From contig NZ_VCQV01000003.1 in assembly GCF_007845645.1 (NCBI RefSeq), positions 1-64,000 of the forward strand: 64,000 bases of DNA. Reading direction: 5' to 3'. The notes beneath the pieces are model-generated. The model saw only the letters and a program-made list of their open reading frames with translations, was not told the origin of the DNA and ran no database searches. Positions 8,633 to 17,253 of the stretch are shown piece after piece. The DNA comes from Leekyejoonella antrihumi (GTDB lineage: Bacteria > Actinomycetota > Actinomycetes > Actinomycetales > Dermatophilaceae). The position numbers and the translations under genes are program-made. How positions within the stretch are numbered: the first letter of the stretch is position 1; each line of letters opens with the position of its first letter.

Positions 8633-9640
8633 ATGGAGGTCACCGAGTTCGTGCCCACACCCGAGCAGTACGCCTTCACCTTCGGCGGGGTGGCCCCGGT
8701 GCAGCGCGTCCGGCCCGGCGACGCTCTGCGTCTCTGGTCGGACGACGCGTTCTGCGGAGCGCTGCGCAGCGTGCGGGATCTGCCGTCGCAGCGGTTGACG
8801 ATGCCGTACGTCAATCCGCAGACCGGGCCCTTCTTCGTGGAGGGGGCCGAGCCGGGCGACACCTTGGCCCTGCACCTGGTGTCACTGGAACCGGCGCGCG
8901 ACTGGGGTGCCTCGGCACTGATCCCGTTCTTCGGAGGCCTGACCAGCACCGACCGGGTGGTGACGCTGCAACCACCGCTGCCGGAGACGACCTGGATCTA
9001 CGAGCTGGACCGGGCCAAGTCGACCGTGACGTTCGTGGCGAACCGCAGCGACCACGTCATCGAGCTGCCCGTCGAGCCGATGCTCGGGACCATCGGGGTG
9101 GCGCCCGCGGGAGGAGAGGCCCACAGCTCACTGGTGCCGGAGCGGTTCGGCGGCAACATGGACGTCCCGCAGGTGCGCGCCGGTGCCACCGTCTACCTTG
9201 GGGTCAACGTCGAGGGCGCGTTGTTCTCACTCGGCGACGGCCATTACCGCCAGGGCGAGGGTGAGGCCTGCGGCACCGCCGTCGAGGGGGCGATGACGAC
9301 GACCGTGCTGGTCGAGCTGATCAAGGGCGTGCCGACGCCGTGGCCGCGAGTCGAGGACGATGCCACCTGGATGTCGGTCGGATCCAGCCGCCCCATGGAG
9401 GACGCCTGGCGCATCGCAACGGGCGACATGATCACCTGGTTTGCCGACCTGTTCGGACTCGATCCGATCGACGCCTACCAGCTGCTCACCCAGATGGCGC
9501 GCGTGCCTGTGGCCAACGTCGTCGACACCAACTACAGCGTCGTCGTGCAGGCAGCCAAGTCGCTGCTGCCGCACGCGTCGGCCTACCACGGACTTCATCG
9601 CGAGCTGCGGCAGCGCGCCGCCTCACTCACAGCGGGCTGA
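8633..9640 (+). CDS. Acetamidase/formamidase family amidohydrolase
   Basis: 335 residues from ATG 8633 (MEVTEFVPTP). Recognisable FmdA/AmdA blocks are GPFFVEGAEPGDTLALHL, GGLTS, RFGGNMDVPQV and LFSLGDGHYRQGEGE, the last forming part of the metal-binding active site. The family hydrolyses formamide, acetamide or related short amides to ammonia and acid. The C-terminus contains ANVVDTNYSVVVQAAKSLLP, also typical. The next gene, a short-chain dehydrogenase, starts 23 bases downstream with its own ribosome binding site, so the two are probably co-transcribed. The true amide substrate is unknown. Confidence 0.85.
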   Translation: MEVTEFVPTPEQYAFTFGGVAPVQRVRPGDALRLWSDDAFCGALRSVRDLPSQRLTMPYVNPQTGPFFVEGAEPGDTLALHLVSLEPARDWGASALIPFFGGLTSTDRVVTLQPPLPETTWIYELDRAKSTVTFVANRSDHVIELPVEPMLGTIGVAPAGGEAHSSLVPERFGGNMDVPQVRAGATVYLGVNVEGALFSLGDGHYRQGEGEACGTAVEGAMTTTVLVELIKGVPTPWPRVEDDATWMSVGSSRPMEDAWRIATGDMITWFADLFGLDPIDAYQLLTQMARVPVANVVDTNYSVVVQAAKSLLPHASAYHGLHRELRQRAASLTAG

Positions 9641-9663
9641 AACCCGCAGACCAGGAGAACGGT

Positions 9664-10422
9664 ATGGACCTGCAGCTGTCCGGCAAGCGCGTGCTCGTCA
9701 CCGGCGGGACCCGGGGCATCGGCCGCGCGACCGTGTCCGCGTTCCTGGATGAGGGCGCGCACGTGGGATTCTGCGCCCGCACCCCGGATGACGTCGCCAG
9801 GACCGAGGCCGAGCTGAGCGCACGCGGGACCGTGCATGGCTGCGTCGTCGACGTCTCGGACGGCCAGGCCCTGACGACCTGGGTCGACGACTCCGCCCGG
9901 ACCCTCGGTGGGCTGGACGTCGTCGTGGCCTGCGTCAGCGCGCTCGCCATCCCCGACACAGAGGAGAACTGGGAGGTTTCCCTGAACGTCGACCTGATGC
10001 ATACGGTCCGACTGGTCAAGGCCGCGCTGCCCCACCTGAGACAGAGCCCGACGCCTGCGATCGTGGCCGTCTCGAGCGTGTCGGGCCGCGAGTCGGACTT
10101 CGCCTCCGGTCCCTACGGCACCGCCAAGACCGCGATCGTCGGATACATCCACGGGCTCGCGCTGCAGCTGGCCGATCAGGGGATCCGCGCCAACACGGTC
10201 TCACCCGGCAACACCTACTTCGAAGGTGGCGTCTGGGCCGACATCGAGCGTAGTGACCACACGCTGTTCGACACCGCAACGGCCCTGAACCCGACCGGAC
10301 GGATGGGCCGCCCAGATGAGTCTGCGGTGGCGATCGTCTTCCTCGCCAGTCCACGCGCGTCGCGAATCAGCGGGACCAACCTGGTGGTCGACGGCGCTCT
10401 CACCCGCGGTATCCAGCTCTGA
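9664..10422 (+). CDS. Short-chain dehydrogenase/reductase (SDR)
   Basis: 252 residues from ATG 9664, chosen because AGGAG lies seven bases upstream. The Rossmann motif TGGTRGIG is at residues 13-20, the catalytic Ser is in VSSVSGRESDF, and Tyr/Lys sit in YGTAK; NTVSPG and the C-terminal ISGTNLVVDGALTRGI complete the classical SDR set. The NNAG-type motif is replaced by VACVSAL. It is an NAD(P)-dependent oxidoreductase of undefined substrate, likely acting with the amidohydrolase just upstream. Confidence 0.88.
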   Translation: MDLQLSGKRVLVTGGTRGIGRATVSAFLDEGAHVGFCARTPDDVARTEAELSARGTVHGCVVDVSDGQALTTWVDDSARTLGGLDVVVACVSALAIPDTEENWEVSLNVDLMHTVRLVKAALPHLRQSPTPAIVAVSSVSGRESDFASGPYGTAKTAIVGYIHGLALQLADQGIRANTVSPGNTYFEGGVWADIERSDHTLFDTATALNPTGRMGRPDESAVAIVFLASPRASRISGTNLVVDGALTRGIQL

Positions 10423-10532
10423 CCCCTTGGCCGCCCGCCACCAGGACGACCGCCCCGCCGGCCTCGCGACCTGTGTCCGCTGGTCGTAGGCCCGCGCTCA
10501 CCCGGGGTGCCGAAGCCGTGAACGACGGAACG

Positions 10533-10538
10533 TAGGCT
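10533..10538 (+). promoter_or_regulatory. -10-like TAGGCT upstream of the GTPase gene
   Basis: TAGGCT sits 43 bases before the GTG at 10582. Unlike most promoters in this window it would give a leader of about 35 bases, which contains the GAGGAGG ribosome binding site. Confidence 0.4.
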
Positions 10539-10581
10539 CAGGGTGCCAGTCTGCTTCTGACCAGCCCGCCGAGGAGGCTTC

Positions 10582-11388
10582 GTGTCTCACCCACCGTCCC
10601 GCCTACGGACGATTCTGCCAAGTTCGGGCCTGACTGCCCTGGGCGCGACCGTCGCCGGCAGTGTGCTGAGCGGTCTCGCATCGGCCCCTGAGGGGATGAG
10701 CCGACTTTTCCGGCACCGCTTCCCCATGGTGGCCGTAACCGGGATGACGGGCGCCGGCAAGAGTCAGCTCGTGGACCGACTCACCCGCCGCACCTCTGGT
10801 GACGGCGTGGCCGACGTGGGTTCGGCCGTGATGGAACGCCGGTCCCGCCGCTCCGCCCGGCTGCGGGGCTTTCGCTTCCTGGTGGTGCCGGGCGACAACG
10901 CGGCGACGCGGCTCGGCGCGCTCGACGAGGTCTTTCACGACGAGCCCGTCGACGGGGTGATCCACGTGGTCGCCAACGGCTACGCCACCCCGCGGCGCAC
11001 CGCAGGCACCACCGGCAAGGCGACCGCGACCCGCGAGGAACAGCTGGCCGCCGAGCTCGAGGACTGGGCGATCACGTCCCACCGAATCGCCTCGATGGCC
11101 GTACGCCGTGACAAGCCGATCTGGCTCGTCATCGCCGTGACCAAGACCGACCTCTACCCCCACGACGTCGACGAGGTGGTGCACTACTATTCGCCGGGCA
11201 GCGGCTCGCAGTTCGGCGACAAGGTCGACGCGCTGCGCGCCCTGGCGGGCGGAGCGAAACTCTCGGTCGACGTGCTTCCGGTGTCCAGCCAGGGCGGCGA
11301 CCGCAAGGCGGCGATCTCGGCCAAGGATGCCGGCACCATGATCGATGCCCTCGCGGCCCGCCTTGCCCAGCTCAGCGGTCACGCCTGA
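10582..11388 (+). CDS. Predicted P-loop GTPase, uncharacterised
   Basis: 268 residues. After about 45 residues of Ser/Gly-rich N-terminus comes FPMVAVTGMTGAGKSQLVDRL, a P-loop of the GxTGAGKS form used by GTPases. VIAVTKTDLYP supplies the base-recognition motif (TKxD in place of NKxD), and VLPVSSQ resembles the SA(K/L) loop. No transmembrane segment is visible, although the N-terminus (LTALGATVAGSVLSGLA) is mildly hydrophobic and could touch the membrane. GAGGAGG nine bases before GTG 10582 sets the start. The function is not known; a partner may be the small convergent membrane protein next door. Confidence 0.7.
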   Translation: MSHPPSRLRTILPSSGLTALGATVAGSVLSGLASAPEGMSRLFRHRFPMVAVTGMTGAGKSQLVDRLTRRTSGDGVADVGSAVMERRSRRSARLRGFRFLVVPGDNAATRLGALDEVFHDEPVDGVIHVVANGYATPRRTAGTTGKATATREEQLAAELEDWAITSHRIASMAVRRDKPIWLVIAVTKTDLYPHDVDEVVHYYSPGSGSQFGDKVDALRALAGGAKLSVDVLPVSSQGGDRKAAISAKDAGTMIDALAARLAQLSGHA

Positions 11389-11417
11389 GCGACACGCGGT
11401 CGTCTCAGCTCGACCGG

Positions 11418-11615
11418 CTAACGCTGCGGCCGGCGTCTGCGAAGACCCGCGCCCGTGATCCCGATGCCGATGAGGGCAACGATCGGGCCGATGACGGCCC
11501 ACTTGGTGTTGCCCGACATGGAGCTGCCGCCGATGGCGCCGAGCCCCTGGAGCATCCAGATGACGCCGGCCAGGATCAGCGCCACGCCGACCACGACGAA
11601 GACGATCCGCCGCAC
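11418..11615 (-). CDS. Small two-helix membrane protein
   Basis: 65 residues from GTG 11615, set by GGAGGT with a five-base gap upstream. The sequence RRIVFVVVGVALILAGVIWM is a first membrane helix, a short glycine-rich loop (QGLGAIGGSSMSG) follows, and KWAVIGPIVALIGIGITGAG is the second, ending in a basic tail LRRRRPQR that should stay in the cytoplasm. Small proteins of this plan are common in Actinobacteria and have no assigned role. It converges on the GTPase gene, whose stop is 30 bases away. Confidence 0.7.
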   Translation of the reverse strand: MRRIVFVVVGVALILAGVIWMLQGLGAIGGSSMSGNTKWAVIGPIVALIGIGITGAGLRRRRPQR

Positions 11616-11903
11616 GGTGCACCTCCATCCATGACCTACGAACAAGCCTAGCGGGAAACGAGATCGATGGCGCCGATCGCGGGTCCGTCGGCCGCTTTGA
11701 CAGGTATTTCGCCTCGGGTGGCTAGGTAGCGGGACCGTTCGCGCCGACGGGTAGCGCCAATCGACGGCCCACAGCCAAGTCCTTAGGACTGGGCCTGATC
11801 GATGCGCGCCTGAGTCTTGCCACCGCGCCGCGACCTGGCGACACTTGAATACACACGTCCGCTGCCCGCGACGGACGGATGAGCCTCCCGGAAGGGGCAT
11901 CCG

Positions 11904-13088
11904 ATGTCCGATGCAACCATTCGCCTGCTGGTGGGGACGACCAAGGGCGCCTTCGTCCTCGACGGGTATGCCGATCGCGCCCGCTGGGAGGTGCGCGGAC
12001 CGTTCTGCGACGGATGGCCGATCAACCACGTCATCGGCGACCGGGCAACCGGAGCGATGTGGGCCGGCGGCGGCGGCGACTGGTTCGGTGCCGGGGTGTG
12101 GCACTCGGGTGATGGCGGCCGGACCTGGAAGGTCACGAAGCTGACGACAGGTCAGCTGGACGAGTGGGCGGCGGGCGACCCCGAGTTCGCCGAGTCCATC
12201 GGCTGGACCGAGGCACCGACTCCGTTCGGCGCCGACTTCTCCCAGGTGTGGTCCCTGGGACGAGTCGGCGGCCGGCTCTACGCAGGGACGAAGCCGGCGA
12301 CGCTGCTCGTCAGCGACGATGACGGGGTGACCTGGCAGGCCGTCAAGGGACTGACCGACCACCCGTCAGCATCCGAATGGGGCCCAGGCGCAGCAGGACT
12401 CGTCCTTCACACGATCGTCGCAGACCCGGAAGACCCCGAGAAGATGTGGATCGGGATCTCCGCCGCGGGAGTCTTCGTCACCGAGGACGGCGGGGTGACC
12501 TGGGAGCGGCGCAACGACCTCGCGGACCCCGCCGACGGTGAGGGCAACGCCCACCCCGCGGCCGCATCCGACGGGCATACCGGGTTCTGCGTGCACCACG
12601 TCGAGCGTGCCACCGGCGACGGCGCCCCGCTCTATCAGCAGAACCACCACGGGGTCTGGCGCTCGAACGACGATGGCCACAGCTGGCACAACATCACGGC
12701 GGGCCTGCCCTCGACGTTCGGCTTTGCCCTCTGGACCCACCCGCGCGACGGGCGGACGATCTGGACCGTTCCGCTCAACGGCGACTCCGACGGCCGGTAC
12801 CCACCCGATGCGGCCGCCGCCGTCTGGCGTTCCCGGGACGGCGGTGCGTCGTGGGAGGCTCAACGGGCAGGGCTGCCGCAGAAGGCGTGCTTCTTCACCG
12901 TGCTCCGGCAGGGGATGAGCGGCGATCGGCTGGACCCTGCCGGCGTGTACTTCGGCACCAACACCGGCTCGGTCTTCGCCAGCCACGACGAGGGCGAGAC
13001 CTGGGACGAGATCGCCCGGCACCTGCCTACCGTGCTGGCCGTCGAGGTCCTCGAGCCGGTCGGGTCGTCGGGTGCGGCCATAGGCTGA
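11904..13088 (+). CDS. BNR/Asp-box repeat protein (sialidase/VPS10-like beta-propeller)
   Basis: 394 residues with six Asp-box turns spaced through the chain: HSGDGGRTW, SDDDGVTW, TEDGGVTW, RSNDDGHSW, RSRDGGASW and SHDEGETW. These mark blades of a beta-propeller of the exo-sialidase/glycosyl hydrolase type. No signal peptide is present (MSDATIRLLVGTTKGAFVLD), so it is cytosolic, unlike true secreted sialidases, and the sialidase arginine triad cannot be recognised. Many actinobacterial genomes carry this cytosolic form without a known substrate. GGAAGGGG before ATG 11904 supports the start. The downstream YdeI-like gene begins 58 bases later. Confidence 0.8.
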   Translation: MSDATIRLLVGTTKGAFVLDGYADRARWEVRGPFCDGWPINHVIGDRATGAMWAGGGGDWFGAGVWHSGDGGRTWKVTKLTTGQLDEWAAGDPEFAESIGWTEAPTPFGADFSQVWSLGRVGGRLYAGTKPATLLVSDDDGVTWQAVKGLTDHPSASEWGPGAAGLVLHTIVADPEDPEKMWIGISAAGVFVTEDGGVTWERRNDLADPADGEGNAHPAAASDGHTGFCVHHVERATGDGAPLYQQNHHGVWRSNDDGHSWHNITAGLPSTFGFALWTHPRDGRTIWTVPLNGDSDGRYPPDAAAAVWRSRDGGASWEAQRAGLPQKACFFTVLRQGMSGDRLDPAGVYFGTNTGSVFASHDEGETWDEIARHLPTVLAVEVLEPVGSSGAAIG

Positions 13089-13146
13089 GCGCAATCGCTC
13101 GGGCGCACCAGAGCCGTCCGCACCGGACAGAGGGAGACTGCAGACC

Positions 13147-13707
13147 GTGACCACCTCGACCAATGGCAGCAAGGCCCCGACCATCAGCTTCACCGCCGAG
13201 GCGGAGGTCGTCGGCGAGACGACCCTGCTGCGGCTGCCCCAGGAGGCGAGCGCGCAGCTGCCATCCCGCGGGCAGGTGGCCGTGCAGGCTGCGGTCGATG
13301 GCCACCAGGTCGCGACCGTGCTGGAGCCGGACGGTCGGCGGGGACACTGGATCCGTGTCGACGATGCGTTGGCTCAGGTCGCCGAGGTGACCCCAGGCGA
13401 CACGGTGCAGGTTGCCGTCGAGATCGCCGAAGGCTGGCCGGAGCCCGAGGTGCCCCCGGACCTGTCCGCCGCGCTCGACGAAGCCCCGGAGAAGATCCAG
13501 CACATCTGGGCGGACATCACCCCGATGGCCCGGTGGGAGTGGGTGCGCTGGGTCGGCGCGACGAAGAACGCCGACACGAGGCAGCGACGGGTCCAGGTCA
13601 GCATCGACAAGCTGGACCACGGCAAGCGTCGGCCGTGCTGCTTCGACCTCTCCTCGTGCACCGACCCCGACGTCTCCAAGAGCGGCAAGCTCGTCGAGCC
13701 GTCGTAG
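13147..13707 (+). CDS. DUF1905 plus YdeI/OmpD-associated protein
   Basis: 186 residues. Residues 12-100 are a DUF1905 domain: ISFTAEAEVVGETTLLRLP, LPSRGQVAVQAAVDGHQ, and ALAQVAEVTPGDTVQVAVEI. Residues 105-160 are the YdeI/OmpD-associated helical domain (VPPDLSAALDEAPEKIQHIWADITPMARWEWVRWVGATKNADTRQRR). The family is often annotated as bacteriocin protection, without a mechanism. The last 25 residues contain CCFDLSSCTDP, an unusual Cys-rich end. It starts at GTG 13147 and is a second YdeI-related protein in the window. Confidence 0.8.
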   Translation: MTTSTNGSKAPTISFTAEAEVVGETTLLRLPQEASAQLPSRGQVAVQAAVDGHQVATVLEPDGRRGHWIRVDDALAQVAEVTPGDTVQVAVEIAEGWPEPEVPPDLSAALDEAPEKIQHIWADITPMARWEWVRWVGATKNADTRQRRVQVSIDKLDHGKRRPCCFDLSSCTDPDVSKSGKLVEPS

Positions 13708-13723
13708 GTCGAGCACGTAGGTG

Positions 13724-14545
13724 TCAGGCGGGGGGTAAGGCGCTGGCGAGCCTCCAGTGGATGTCGGCGAGCGAGTCGACGGCGAGTGGCCCAGCCGCCT
13801 GCAGCTTCGGGTAGAGCTTTTTGGGCCACAGCGCCTGCACGCCACGAGTGGTGAAGGCGCCCCCGATCATCGGCCAGTCGGCATCCACAAAGCAGAGCAC
13901 ACCGTGGACCGGGAGGTCATCACCGAGCACGCGGCGAACCACGTCAACGTGCTTCAGTACCCCATCGACGAGTTTGGTGCGATCGCGGCTTCCGACAAGC
14001 AGGCGTTCGACACGTGGTCGAACGAGTCCGCCTTCGGTCCTGAGGTGCGGGCGGCCGCGGTACTTCTTGGCGTCGATCACGTAGATCCCGGTGGGGGTCA
14101 CCGCCAGATGGTCGATGTTTGCCCGCCCTCCGGGGATCCGCCGGTCATGCAACAGCCTCAGTGTCTCCGAAGCGAGTTCATTGAGCCGGCTGCCGAGTTT
14201 CTCCTCGCCAACCGCGCCCCTGTCCCAGGCCTTGGTCGACTGCCGCTCATCGGAGACCGCGAGGATGAGGCCGCCCATTCTCGGGTGCTTGGCGCGGATT
14301 TGCCCTTCGCGCTTGGCCTTGCGGCGCTCGAACTCTCGCCGAGCTGACGCTCCGGGTGTGTCGGCCTCGACAACGCCCATGACGGTCGACTTGCCGGTTG
14401 GAGCCGCCCCGTGCATCGCGCACCGGACGGTCTTCGTGACTCGGTCGTAGATCCCCTCGGCCCTGACAGGAAGCGCAAGCCCGCAGACTCGGCACGTGCC
14501 GGCATAGCGAAGGCGCAGGTGCTTCTCGGCCGGTTCGAGTGCCAC
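13724..14545 (-). CDS. NERD-domain (nuclease-related) protein
   Basis: 273 residues. The N-terminus carries CRVCGLALPV and later VRCAMH, a possible zinc knuckle (CxxC...CxxH). The centre has GAVGEEKLGSRL, then RRIPGGRANIDHLAVTPTGIYVIDAKKYRG, the NERD signature with the Asp and Asp-x-Lys active-site-like residues of restriction endonuclease-fold enzymes. NERD proteins are suspected DNA-processing nucleases. The GTG at 14545 is preferred to an ATG at 14569 because TACGAT lies exactly six bases before it, matching the leaderless pattern elsewhere in the window. The end converges on the YdeI-like gene, 16 bases away. Confidence 0.75.
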   Translation of the reverse strand: MALEPAEKHLRLRYAGTCRVCGLALPVRAEGIYDRVTKTVRCAMHGAAPTGKSTVMGVVEADTPGASARREFERRKAKREGQIRAKHPRMGGLILAVSDERQSTKAWDRGAVGEEKLGSRLNELASETLRLLHDRRIPGGRANIDHLAVTPTGIYVIDAKKYRGRPHLRTEGGLVRPRVERLLVGSRDRTKLVDGVLKHVDVVRRVLGDDLPVHGVLCFVDADWPMIGGAFTTRGVQALWPKKLYPKLQAAGPLAVDSLADIHWRLASALPPA

Positions 14546-14551
14546 TCGCCC

Positions 14552-14557
14552 ATCGTA
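14552..14557 (-). promoter_or_regulatory. -10 element that sets the NERD gene start (leaderless)
   Basis: TACGAT on the minus strand, six bases, then GTG at 14545. The alternative ATG at 14569 would lie upstream of this transcription start. Confidence 0.45.
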
Positions 14558-14608
14558 AGTGCTGAACATCCCGGCTGCCGCGGTTCTCGGAAAGTGACCA
14601 ACCCGCCG

Positions 14609-15886
14609 TCAGACGTTGGCGACCTCTCGATCGGCCGCGGCCGGTTCGTAGGCGAGATAACGCATTTGGGTCGCGATGTGGTCGGCGATGTGCTGGGCGT
14701 CGTGCCACACACCCCAGATGAAGCTGGACCCGCGCCGGGACAGCCAGGGCAGCCCCACGAAGTAGACACCCGGCTCGGACGACACACCGCGCCGGTGCTG
14801 CGGCCTGCCCTCATCGTCGAAGGCGTCGACCTGCAGCCAGCTGTAGTCGACCGCGAAGCCGGTGGCCCAGAGGATCGTGGTGACACCGGCATCCGCCAGG
14901 TCGAGCTCGAGAGTGGGGTCGGTGACGCAGCCCGGCAGCGGGCCGAGGACTCGGGCCTCCGGCTCCTCGGGCAGGTCCAGGCCAAGGCTTTCGACGTAGG
15001 CATCTGCCGCGTCGAGCAGCCCGAGGTAGTTGGCGTCGCCGCCGGCGATGTTGCCACGGAGATCCGGGGCAAAGCGCAGAGTGCCGGCCTCGAACGACGT
15101 GGTCCGGCCCACGAGGGTGATGCCATCGGCGGCGAGGTCACGGAAGTCGACGGTGCTGCCACCGTGCGCGCCACTGACCGCGATCGTGACGTGCTCCGCG
15201 CCCTGGGGCGGGGTCTCCAGGTCCCACAGTCCGAGAACGCCCAGCCACCAGACAAAGTCGCGCCCACGGTAGCTTCTCGGCGGTCGGTCGTGCGGCCCGA
15301 CGGACAGGAAGACCTGTCGCCCCGACTGCTGCAGCTCGGCGGCGATCTGTGCCCCGGATGACCCGGCCCCGACGACGAGGACGTTGCCGTCCGGCAGCTG
15401 ACCGGGATTACGGTAGGCGCTGGAGTGCATCTGCAGCAGGCCCGAGTCCGCCGGCACAATCGACGGGACGAGAGGCTGCTGGAAGGGACCGGTCGCCGCC
15501 ACGACGAATCGTGCGTCGATGGTGCCCTCGGAGGTCTCTGCTCGGAAGCCGGGTGCGCCGACGCGTCGTCGCACCGAGGTCACCTCGACGCCGCACCGGA
15601 CGGGCGCCTCGATCTTCTCGGCATACGCCTCGAAGTAGCCCACGACCTGGTCCTTCGACGCGAACCCGTCGGGGCCGACGTCGGAGAACTCCAGTCCGGG
15701 AAAGCGGTCGTGCCAGGCGGGTCCGTTCGCGACGAGCGAGTCCCACCGCTCGGAGCGCCATCTCTCGGCGATGCGGCGGCGCTCCAGGACGAGATGCGAC
15801 ACACCGGTGTTGCTCAGGTGCTCACTCGTGGCGATTCCGGCCTGACCGGCGCCGACGACGAGGACCTCGACCTCTTGGCTCGACAT
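14609..15886 (-). CDS. Flavin-containing monooxygenase
   Basis: 425 residues. An FAD-binding motif VVGAGQAGIATSEHL lies at residues 10-24, with LERRRIAERW following, and a second nucleotide motif VVGAGSSGAQIAAEL for NADPH near residue 170. ATGPFQQP and ILWATGFAVDYSWL are the conserved ATG loops of the group B FMO/CzcO-like family. The enzymes oxygenate soft nucleophiles or perform Baeyer-Villiger reactions; the substrate here is unknown. AGAGG sits eight bases before the ATG at 15886. A LysR regulator is encoded upstream on the same strand and may control it. Confidence 0.88.
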   Translation of the reverse strand: MSSQEVEVLVVGAGQAGIATSEHLSNTGVSHLVLERRRIAERWRSERWDSLVANGPAWHDRFPGLEFSDVGPDGFASKDQVVGYFEAYAEKIEAPVRCGVEVTSVRRRVGAPGFRAETSEGTIDARFVVAATGPFQQPLVPSIVPADSGLLQMHSSAYRNPGQLPDGNVLVVGAGSSGAQIAAELQQSGRQVFLSVGPHDRPPRSYRGRDFVWWLGVLGLWDLETPPQGAEHVTIAVSGAHGGSTVDFRDLAADGITLVGRTTSFEAGTLRFAPDLRGNIAGGDANYLGLLDAADAYVESLGLDLPEEPEARVLGPLPGCVTDPTLELDLADAGVTTILWATGFAVDYSWLQVDAFDDEGRPQHRRGVSSEPGVYFVGLPWLSRRGSSFIWGVWHDAQHIADHIATQMRYLAYEPAAADREVANV

Positions 15887-16065
15887 ATCAACCTCTGTTC
15901 GCTGGGGCAGGGCGCCTTGCGCCGACGTGCGGCGCAGCCCTGCATCTCCCCTGATCCTCCCGGTCGGCGCTACGCCTGTCCAACAGATGTTTTTGGTCTT
16001 TTAGATCGGTTTCCCCGATGTATGCGTTGCGGGGGCTACCGCGTGTGGGCCACCAGGTTTCGACA

Positions 16066-16112
16066 CGTCGGACTCACTTCGTTCGCCGTCGGCTCAACCA
16101 GCCGGGGGGGCT
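16066..16112. repeat. GTTTCGACAC...CTCAACCAGC-type intergenic repeat
   Basis: The stretch reads GGTTTCGACACG, then a CACTTCGTTCGCC core, then GGCTCAACCAGCC. The layout resembles the dispersed palindromic intergenic elements seen in many Micrococcales genomes. Only one copy is recognised in this window, so repeat status is by resemblance. Confidence 0.35.
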
Positions 16113-16124
16113 GGAACGGTTGCC

Positions 16125-17045
16125 TCAGGAGGTGCCGAGCTCGGCCTTGGCCAGCCGCACGAAGGCCCGCGCCCGCCGGGTCAGTCGGGCGCCCCGCATC
16201 CACGCGACCACAATCTCCAGCGCCTCGACGTCGTCGGTGAGCTCAAGAGCCAGTGCGCGGGCACCGTCATACGTCGTGTCGTGGACCGGTCGCTGGTTCA
16301 GCAGCGCGAACCCGTGCCCGTGGGCGACCAGCGCCCGGACGGTTTCGTAGGACGGGCTGCGGAAGCGCACCGCCGGCTGGACTCCGGCCGCGGCCATCAT
16401 CGAGGTGAAGTAGTCGGCCGTATGCGGCATGTCCAGCAGGATCATCGGCTCGTCGGCGAGCTCGCGCAGGCCGACCCGCTTGCGTCGGAGCCAGCGTTGC
16501 ATAGCGGGCACGATCACGTAAGGTGCCGCGGCACCGACGACGACGTGGTCCAGGTCCTCCTCGAGGTCGTACCCGTACATCACCGACAGCTCGCACCGCC
16601 CGTCGCGCAGACCCTGCTTGAGATGCGCGTGCTCCTCCTCAACCACGCTGACCCGCACGCCGGGATGCTTCTGCTCGTAGGCTGCCACCAGCCGGGGCAG
16701 CTGGAACGGCGCCAGGGTGGTGAACCACCCCACCGACAGGTCCCCGACCAGCGTGGCCCCGGCACTGCGCGCGGTCTCCTCCAGGTCGGCGGCGTGCGCC
16801 AGGAAGCTGCGCAGCTCGCGCAGGAAGTCCGAGCCCGCCGCAGTCAGCGTCAGGCCCCGGGCGTGGTGGCGCAGGAAGAGCTGGACGCCCAGCTCCTTCT
16901 CCAGCTGGCTGACGGCAGTGGAGATCGCCGACTGCGAGACCACCAGGTCCCGGGCCGCCGCCGTCATGCTGCCGCGTTCGGCCGCGGCTGCAAAGTAGCG
17001 CAGCTGGATCAGCGTGAAGGAGGGTCCGGGCACAGTCGCCATCAT
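16125..17045 (-). CDS. LysR-family transcriptional regulator
   Basis: 306 residues. An N-terminal winged helix-turn-helix is clear: FTLIQLRYFAAAAERGSMTA, then ARDLVVSQSAISTAVSQLEKELG and VQLFLRHHARGLTLTAAG. Residues 95-300 form the two-lobed periplasmic-binding-like effector domain (LSVGWFTTLAPFQLPRLVAAY). It should bind upstream of its own gene and of a target operon as a tetramer. It is transcribed in the same direction as the monooxygenase gene, 238 bases upstream of it, rather than divergently as is usual, so the target could also lie elsewhere. Confidence 0.9.
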   Translation of the reverse strand: MMATVPGPSFTLIQLRYFAAAAERGSMTAAARDLVVSQSAISTAVSQLEKELGVQLFLRHHARGLTLTAAGSDFLRELRSFLAHAADLEETARSAGATLVGDLSVGWFTTLAPFQLPRLVAAYEQKHPGVRVSVVEEEHAHLKQGLRDGRCELSVMYGYDLEEDLDHVVVGAAAPYVIVPAMQRWLRRKRVGLRELADEPMILLDMPHTADYFTSMMAAAGVQPAVRFRSPSYETVRALVAHGHGFALLNQRPVHDTTYDGARALALELTDDVEALEIVVAWMRGARLTRRARAFVRLAKAELGTS

Positions 17046-17120
17046 GCCCGACCGCGCCCGATCTGCGCATCAAGATCGTGCGGTCAGCGCACCGAGAAAG
17101 GCGGCCCGCAACCCCGCCGA

Positions 17121-17182
17121 GTTGTGCACTTACCGCCGAAAGGCGCAGCTACAGCTGCGCCTTTGGAGCGTAAGTGCACAAC
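17121..17182. repeat. Long near-perfect palindrome (62 bp)
   Basis: Outer arms GTTGTGCACTTAC (13 bp) and inner arms AAAGGCGCAGCT (12 bp) are each mirrored perfectly, separated by five-base asymmetric internal segments (CGCCG and GGAGC) and a two-base centre. It sits 76 bases upstream of the LysR gene start and 72 bases beyond the phosphoesterase stop. It could fold into a cruciform or RNA hairpin; no function can be read from it directly. Confidence 0.75.
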
Positions 17183-17201
17183 TGGTCAGCGGGCTCGGAG
17201 C

Positions 17202-17237
17202 TCGACACCCTCCGGGCCGCAGCCCGGAGGGTGTCGA
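17202..17237 (-). terminator. Strong hairpin terminating the phosphoesterase gene
   Basis: A perfect 15-bp stem (TCGACACCCTCCGGG and its complement) with a six-base loop lies 16 bases beyond the stop of the phosphoesterase gene at 17254. No T-run follows. Confidence 0.7.
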
Positions 17238-17253
17238 ACCCGGTGGGCAACCG

